DNA of 64,000 nt. It comes from DASXUX01 sp036504595 (GTDB taxonomy: Bacteria; Planctomycetota; SZUA-567; H5-PLA8). The notes beneath the pieces were generated by a model, which worked only from the letters and a program-made list of their open reading frames with translations, did not search any database and had not been told where the DNA came from. A program made the position numbers and the translations under genes. Where the stretch lies: the NCBI GenBank assembly GCA_036504595.1, contig DASXUX010000095.1, positions 186,001-250,000 of the forward strand. Reading direction: 5' to 3'. Positions 60,562 through 64,000 of the stretch are shown one piece after another. Each line of letters opens with the position of its first letter. Position 1 is the stretch's first letter.

Positions 60562-61683
60562 TTACTTGCCGTTCAGCATCTCCCGTGCGAGCACCCTGTA
60601 CCCTTCCGCCAGCGGATGGCTCCCATCGCCGTACAATTCGCTGGGCAGAACGCTCGGCGCAACATATCTGACTTTGTTGTCGCTCAGCCACTGCGTCACC
60701 TCCGCATGCACGCCCTGATAAACGCGATGACTCTCCGAACTGAGCATGTGTTCATTGAACGGCGTGACCAGCACCAGCACGTCGTTGTTCCGCTGCTGCA
60801 AGATCTTCAGCGCGCGTTGAAACGCCTGCCATTGCAGCGATTGCTGCGGCTGCACCCACGCCAGATCCTGATTCCCCTGCGTCCGCGTTGTCCACGGCAC
60901 CGGCGGCTGCTGAGGCGGATCGCCGGCCGTTGGCAGTTTCATGTCGATCTTCCCCAACGGACATTCGTACGGATGCGCCAGCGTCCACGCTGGGATGTCG
61001 CTCTCATTGAAATACGCCGCTTGTAGATGATTCGTCCAGCCGCTGAATGGCGAATTCCGCTGCGCTGTAATTCCCAACCGCGTCGAAATCTGCTCCTTAT
61101 AACAGGCAATCCATGGCGAAAATTGCGGCACAAGCTGCGGATGATTGAAACGGAACTCGTCCTCAATGCTCAAATCGTGTTTCGGCGAACTCAGCCACAA
61201 CAGGTTGAAATGCAACACCACATTCTTGCCCGAAATGCTCTGCCCATAGTGCTCCAACAACCCCGCCAGAGCCATCGGATGCGAACCATTCAGTCCAAGA
61301 TTCGCGAAGCGCTGCGCCCCGCATTGCTCGTTCAGATAGTGCGTCAACGTCTGCTCGCGCGTAACATACTGCCCCCAGATCACCGAATCACCGACGACGA
61401 CCGTGTCGTACTGCGTCACCGCTCTTTCCGCGTATCGCTGGAAGAACCAATAGTCCTGGCTCAAGCTGAACGGCATGCGGTAGTCCGCGCCTGGCGCGAA
61501 TTCGTCCGCGCGCTTCCAGATCGCCGGCGTCAACACGTACAGCGCGAGCGTGAACGCCATGACCAGCAGCCACTCGTTCCGCGTCAGCCGCACGCCATTC
61601 GACGAAAACGGCTCGGCCTTGAGCGCAGGAACTGCATGCCGCGCTGCTTCTTTCCTCAGTTCTTCAGTTTGAACTTCCGCCAT
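60562..61683 (-). CDS. Membrane-anchored SGNH-hydrolase-like protein, partner of MBOAT
   Basis: A 373-residue protein with a short cytoplasmic start, one membrane helix (about 38-55; WLLVMAFTLALYVLTPAIW) and an exported SGNH domain. The first block VVVGDSVIWGQYV holds the nucleophile Ser100. The catalytic Asp/His are in YGDGSHPLAEGY near the C-terminus. The gene follows the AlgI-like MBOAT gene by 61 bases. Such pairs, like AlgI with AlgJ/AlgX or DltB-type systems, O-acetylate exported polysaccharides, so this is probably the acetyl-accepting transferase. The start is ATG 61683, though a seven-base array fills its leader and no ribosome site is seen. Confidence 0.82.
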   Translation of the reverse strand: MAEVQTEELRKEAARHAVPALKAEPFSSNGVRLTRNEWLLVMAFTLALYVLTPAIWKRADEFAPGADYRMPFSLSQDYWFFQRYAERAVTQYDTVVVGDSVIWGQYVTREQTLTHYLNEQCGAQRFANLGLNGSHPMALAGLLEHYGQSISGKNVVLHFNLLWLSSPKHDLSIEDEFRFNHPQLVPQFSPWIACYKEQISTRLGITAQRNSPFSGWTNHLQAAYFNESDIPAWTLAHPYECPLGKIDMKLPTAGDPPQQPPVPWTTRTQGNQDLAWVQPQQSLQWQAFQRALKILQQRNNDVLVLVTPFNEHMLSSESHRVYQGVHAEVTQWLSDNKVRYVAPSVLPSELYGDGSHPLAEGYRVLAREMLNGK

Positions 61684-61686
61684 GCG

Positions 61687-61725
61687 CAATCATCCACCAA
61701 TCCGCAATCCGAATTCCGAAATTCC
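61687..61725. repeat. Seven-base tandem array, unit TCCGAAT-like
   Basis: About five and a half units (CAATCAT, CCACCAA, TCCGCAA, TCCGAAT, TCCGAAA) in seven-base phase. It occupies the whole leader between the MBOAT stop codon and the SGNH start codon on the minus strand, so the ribosome site of the SGNH gene is missing or replaced. Confidence 0.7.
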
Positions 61726-61744
61726 GTTACAGCACTGCTCTCCG

Positions 61745-63199
61745 CTAGAACTGGAAGTAAATGAACGCCTTGTTCCCCGCCTGCGCGACAATCGCCAAGT
61801 ACGCCACCATGAAGCCAGCCAGCGACACCCGCACCGCCGGCCTTTCCAGCAAACTCGCCAGCCGCGGGCCGCTCGCGTACATAAGCTGATACAACCAGAT
61901 CGCACCGACCAGCAGCGCGACCAGAATCGGAAACCCTGGATCGCTGAAGCCGGTGGTAAAAATGCGGCTGATCACCAGCCATGCGTCATGCACGCTTTGA
62001 GCGCGGAAGAAGACCCATGTGAAATTCACGAAAATGAAAATCGCGAGCTGCTTCGCCAGCGTCGGCACTGCATCCTTGTAGAAGGCGCTGCGTTCCAGCC
62101 GCCACGTCGCCACCCGCCCCAGCGCGTGCAAAGCGCCCCAGATCACGAACGTCCACGCCGCGCCATGCCACAGCCCCGACAGCACCATCGTGATCGCAAT
62201 GTTCCTGTATGTGAACATTTCGCTGCCGCGGTTGCCGCCGAGCGGAATGTACACGTAATCCTTGAACCAGGTCGAAAGACTGATGTGCCAGCGCGACCAG
62301 AAATCGCCCAAGTTCGTCGCGACGTACGGGTTGTTGAAATTCAGCATCAGCCGGAATCCCATCACCCGCGCCACGCCGCGAGCCATATCCGTATAACCGC
62401 TGAAATCAAAATAGATCTGCCACGCGAACGCAAACGTCGCCAGCAGCAGCGCCGGCGCCTGAAATTGCCCCGGCGCGCCGTACACCTTGTCCACGTACAG
62501 GCTCAAGTAATCCGCCAGCGCCACCTTCTTGAACAATCCCACCAGAAACAGCGACATCCCGTCCGTCACGTCCTCCTCGGTGATTTTCGGCGTGGTCTGA
62601 AGCTGCGGCAGCAGATTGCGCGCACGCTCGATCGGCCCTGCGACAAGCTGCGGAAAGAACGACACGAATGTCAGAAACCGGATGAAACTCCGCTCCGTCT
62701 CCACATTCTTGTAGTATGCGTCGATTGTGTAGCTCATCGATTGGAACGTGTGGAACGAAATTCCGATCGGCAGGATCACGCTGGTAAAGAAATCCTGCGG
62801 CGGCACGCCCAAAGACCCCAGCATCCAGTTCGGGTAACTCACCGGATCCGGCAACTGGAACGTCACCCCCGCGCCAAGCAGCAGCGCGTTGAGATTCTCA
62901 GTGATGAACCCCGAGTACTTGAAATATCCGAGAAACCCAAAGTTGCTGACCAGGCTGATGATCAGCCACCTCCGCCGCCCGCGCTGTGTGGGGCTGCCCT
63001 CCATCAGCAGCACCATCAGGTAATCGATCGCAGATGTGCCGAAGAGCAGGAACAGATACCACGGATTCCACCACCCGTAGAAGGTGTAGCTCGCAATCAG
63101 CAGCCAGATGTTCATCAGCCGGTTGTTGCGCCGGATCAGCACATAGACCGGATACACGATGAGGAAGAAGACAACAAAAACCCAGGTGTGAAACAGCAT
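61745..63199 (-). CDS. MBOAT-family O-acyltransferase, AlgI-like
   Basis: A 484-residue multi-span membrane protein of the MBOAT family. Characteristic features are the N-terminal helices with SYTFYGWWNPWYLFLL, the SFFPQLVAGPIERA region and the histidine site SGLWHGAAWTFVIWG (His345). AlgI and relatives carry acetyl groups across the inner membrane for O-acetylation of alginate or cellulose. The SGNH protein behind it is the usual periplasmic partner. Which polymer is acetylated is unknown, and no alginate synthesis gene is here. Start at 63199 is the first ATG and is followed directly by a helix. Confidence 0.93.
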   Translation of the reverse strand: MLFHTWVFVVFFLIVYPVYVLIRRNNRLMNIWLLIASYTFYGWWNPWYLFLLFGTSAIDYLMVLLMEGSPTQRGRRRWLIISLVSNFGFLGYFKYSGFITENLNALLLGAGVTFQLPDPVSYPNWMLGSLGVPPQDFFTSVILPIGISFHTFQSMSYTIDAYYKNVETERSFIRFLTFVSFFPQLVAGPIERARNLLPQLQTTPKITEEDVTDGMSLFLVGLFKKVALADYLSLYVDKVYGAPGQFQAPALLLATFAFAWQIYFDFSGYTDMARGVARVMGFRLMLNFNNPYVATNLGDFWSRWHISLSTWFKDYVYIPLGGNRGSEMFTYRNIAITMVLSGLWHGAAWTFVIWGALHALGRVATWRLERSAFYKDAVPTLAKQLAIFIFVNFTWVFFRAQSVHDAWLVISRIFTTGFSDPGFPILVALLVGAIWLYQLMYASGPRLASLLERPAVRVSLAGFMVAYLAIVAQAGNKAFIYFQF

Positions 63200-63220
63200 C
63201 GTCTGCCGGCTCCCTGACTT

Positions 63221-63276
63221 CCCTCTCCCCTTGAGGGAGAGGGCCGACGTGAGCGCAGCGAACGCGGGGTGAGGGG
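63221..63276. repeat. Palindromic element, CCCTCTCCC / GGGAGAGGG type
   Basis: CCCTCTCCC (63221-63229) faces GGGAGAGGG (63235-63243) around CTTGA and is followed by a tail ending GGGGTGAGGGG (63266-63276). It lies between the HDAC-like and MBOAT genes and has the same layout as 43370-43405. Confidence 0.6.
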
Positions 63277-63311
63277 TAGAACCCTGCGCTCGCTACGCAT
63301 CCCCTTTAGAG

Positions 63312-64000
63312 CTACTCCATCAACGCTCTGATGTGCGCCTCCACCGAATCGGCCAGTCCCTGCAGATCGTACCCGCCTTCCAGGACCGAAATGATCCGCC
63401 CCGAACAACACTCACCGGCAATCTTGCGCACGATCCGCGTCAATTCGGCGTAACCTTCAGCCGTTACTTTCATCCCGCCCAGCGGGTCGCGTTCGTGAGC
63501 GTCAAAGCCCGCTGAGATCAGCACGAAATCCGGCTTGAAGGCCAACGCCGCCGGTTTGAGCTTCGTCTCAAACGCTTCTATGTACTCCTTGTCCCCAGAC
63601 CCGCGCGGCAGCGGCACGTTGATCTTGAATCCCTTGCCCTTGCCCGCCCCGGTCTCGTCCGCGCTGCCGCTCCCCGGGTAAAACGGCGAGCGATGCACAT
63701 CGAAGTGCATGATCGTCGGATCGTCGTACGACGCGTACTGCGTCCCGTTGCCGTGATGCACGTCCCAATCCACGATCAGCACTTTCGCCAGTTTGTGTTT
63801 CTCTTGAATGTACCGCGCCGCAATCGCCACGTTGCCGAAAATGCAGAAGCCCATCGCCTTGTCTTTCAGAGCGTGATGCCCCGGCGGCCGCACCGCGCAG
63901 AACGCGTTCTTCGCCTTCCCCTCGACGACCGCATCAACCGCGACAACCACTCCGCCGGCCGCGTTCAGCGCCGCATCGTAAGACTTCGCGCCAACCGGCA
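63312..64000 (-). CDS. Histone-deacetylase-superfamily hydrolase, 5' truncated
   Basis: The first 17 codons upstream of the nominal start continue open to the window edge, so the 5' end is missing. The visible 229 residues are the second part of an AcuC/HDAC-type fold: RPPGHHALKDKAMGFCIFGNV, VLIVDWDVHHGNGTQ (the zinc-binding Asp and His) and LISAGFDAHERDPLGG with the second Asp. The C-terminus EGGYDLQGLADSVEAHI is typical. Bacterial members deacetylate acetyl-CoA-synthetase lysines, polyamines or other N-acetylated compounds. The substrate here is open. It is the first gene of the leftward run that leads into MBOAT. Confidence 0.92.
   Translation of the reverse strand, partial: PVGAKSYDAALNAAGGVVVAVDAVVEGKAKNAFCAVRPPGHHALKDKAMGFCIFGNVAIAARYIQEKHKLAKVLIVDWDVHHGNGTQYASYDDPTIMHFDVHRSPFYPGSGSADETGAGKGKGFKINVPLPRGSGDKEYIEAFETKLKPAALAFKPDFVLISAGFDAHERDPLGGMKVTAEGYAELTRIVRKIAGECCSGRIISVLEGGYDLQGLADSVEAHIRALME

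Noticed and set aside
13244..61725. CRISPR array
   Set aside because: The repeat units are seven to nine bases and have no spacers of CRISPR length, and no cas gene is in the window.

Overview
The window is a 64-kb piece of a GC-rich, gene-dense bacterial chromosome. It carries 43 protein-coding genes that I can support, two of them cut by the window edges, and no rRNA or tRNA gene that I recognise. The genes for outer-membrane and secreted proteins (autotransporter-type beta-strand repeats, a porin-like barrel, a LysM protein) indicate a diderm organism. The mix of a Hanks-type kinase with a novel N-terminal region, an 85-residue regulator-like protein of a type I associate with planctomycetes, a YvcK/HPr/EIIA-Ntr/HPF block and many exported orphans suggests Planctomycetota or a neighbouring phylum. 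This placement is an inference. Marker-gene phylogeny of the complete rpoB and rpoC in the window would settle it.

Layout. Positions 1-5574 hold a very large secreted gingipain-type (C25) protease, 5' truncated. Positions 5.6-10 kb hold a PqqD-like/HprK-like pair and three exported proteins. Positions 10.1-16.4 kb are catabolic: PutA, a YaiI-family protein, L-2-hydroxyglutarate oxidase, GH1 beta-glycosidase. Positions 16.7-20.8 kb form a carbon/nitrogen-PTS regulatory block (HPF, EIIA-Ntr, YvcK, HPr) followed by accA. Positions 20.8-29.5 kb carry moaB, an oxidoreductase, a probable pseudokinase, ispG, a glycosyltransferase and a barrel protein. Positions 29.6-38.2 kb are rpoC and rpoB, read leftward, with a structured leader or small-RNA candidate upstream. 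Positions 38.8-49.9 kb hold a low-complexity-flanked orphan, an RCC1/PKD secreted protein, an AI-2E-family permease, an exported HEXXH protein, and flippase and pyruvyl-transferase genes of cell-surface polysaccharide export. Positions 50-52.5 kb hold a LarA-like protein and a small HicB/DUF433/DUF5615 toxin-antitoxin-like cluster. Positions 52.5-64 kb hold an alcohol dehydrogenase, a 1461-residue four-domain reductase/ligase/ACP/acyltransferase resembling ElbD of myxobacterial ether-lipid synthesis, and a leftward run with MBOAT and SGNH O-acetylation genes and a histone-deacetylase-like enzyme.

The most striking feature is not a gene. About a dozen gene boundaries carry short tandem arrays with a unit of seven bases. 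Each array has a different unit but the same period. Several run into start or stop codons, so that the ends of proteins are written by the repeat. A second family has units in the order 9-9-8-9 (CTCTGTGTT-like). A third and fourth are hairpin families, with GTGGCAC arms and with GGGCGGGC or GGGCAGCC arms. One member is inserted in frame inside the ElbD-like gene, and one 9-base array codes part of a signal peptide. Together they mark a genome heavily colonised by several kinds of small dispersed repeats.
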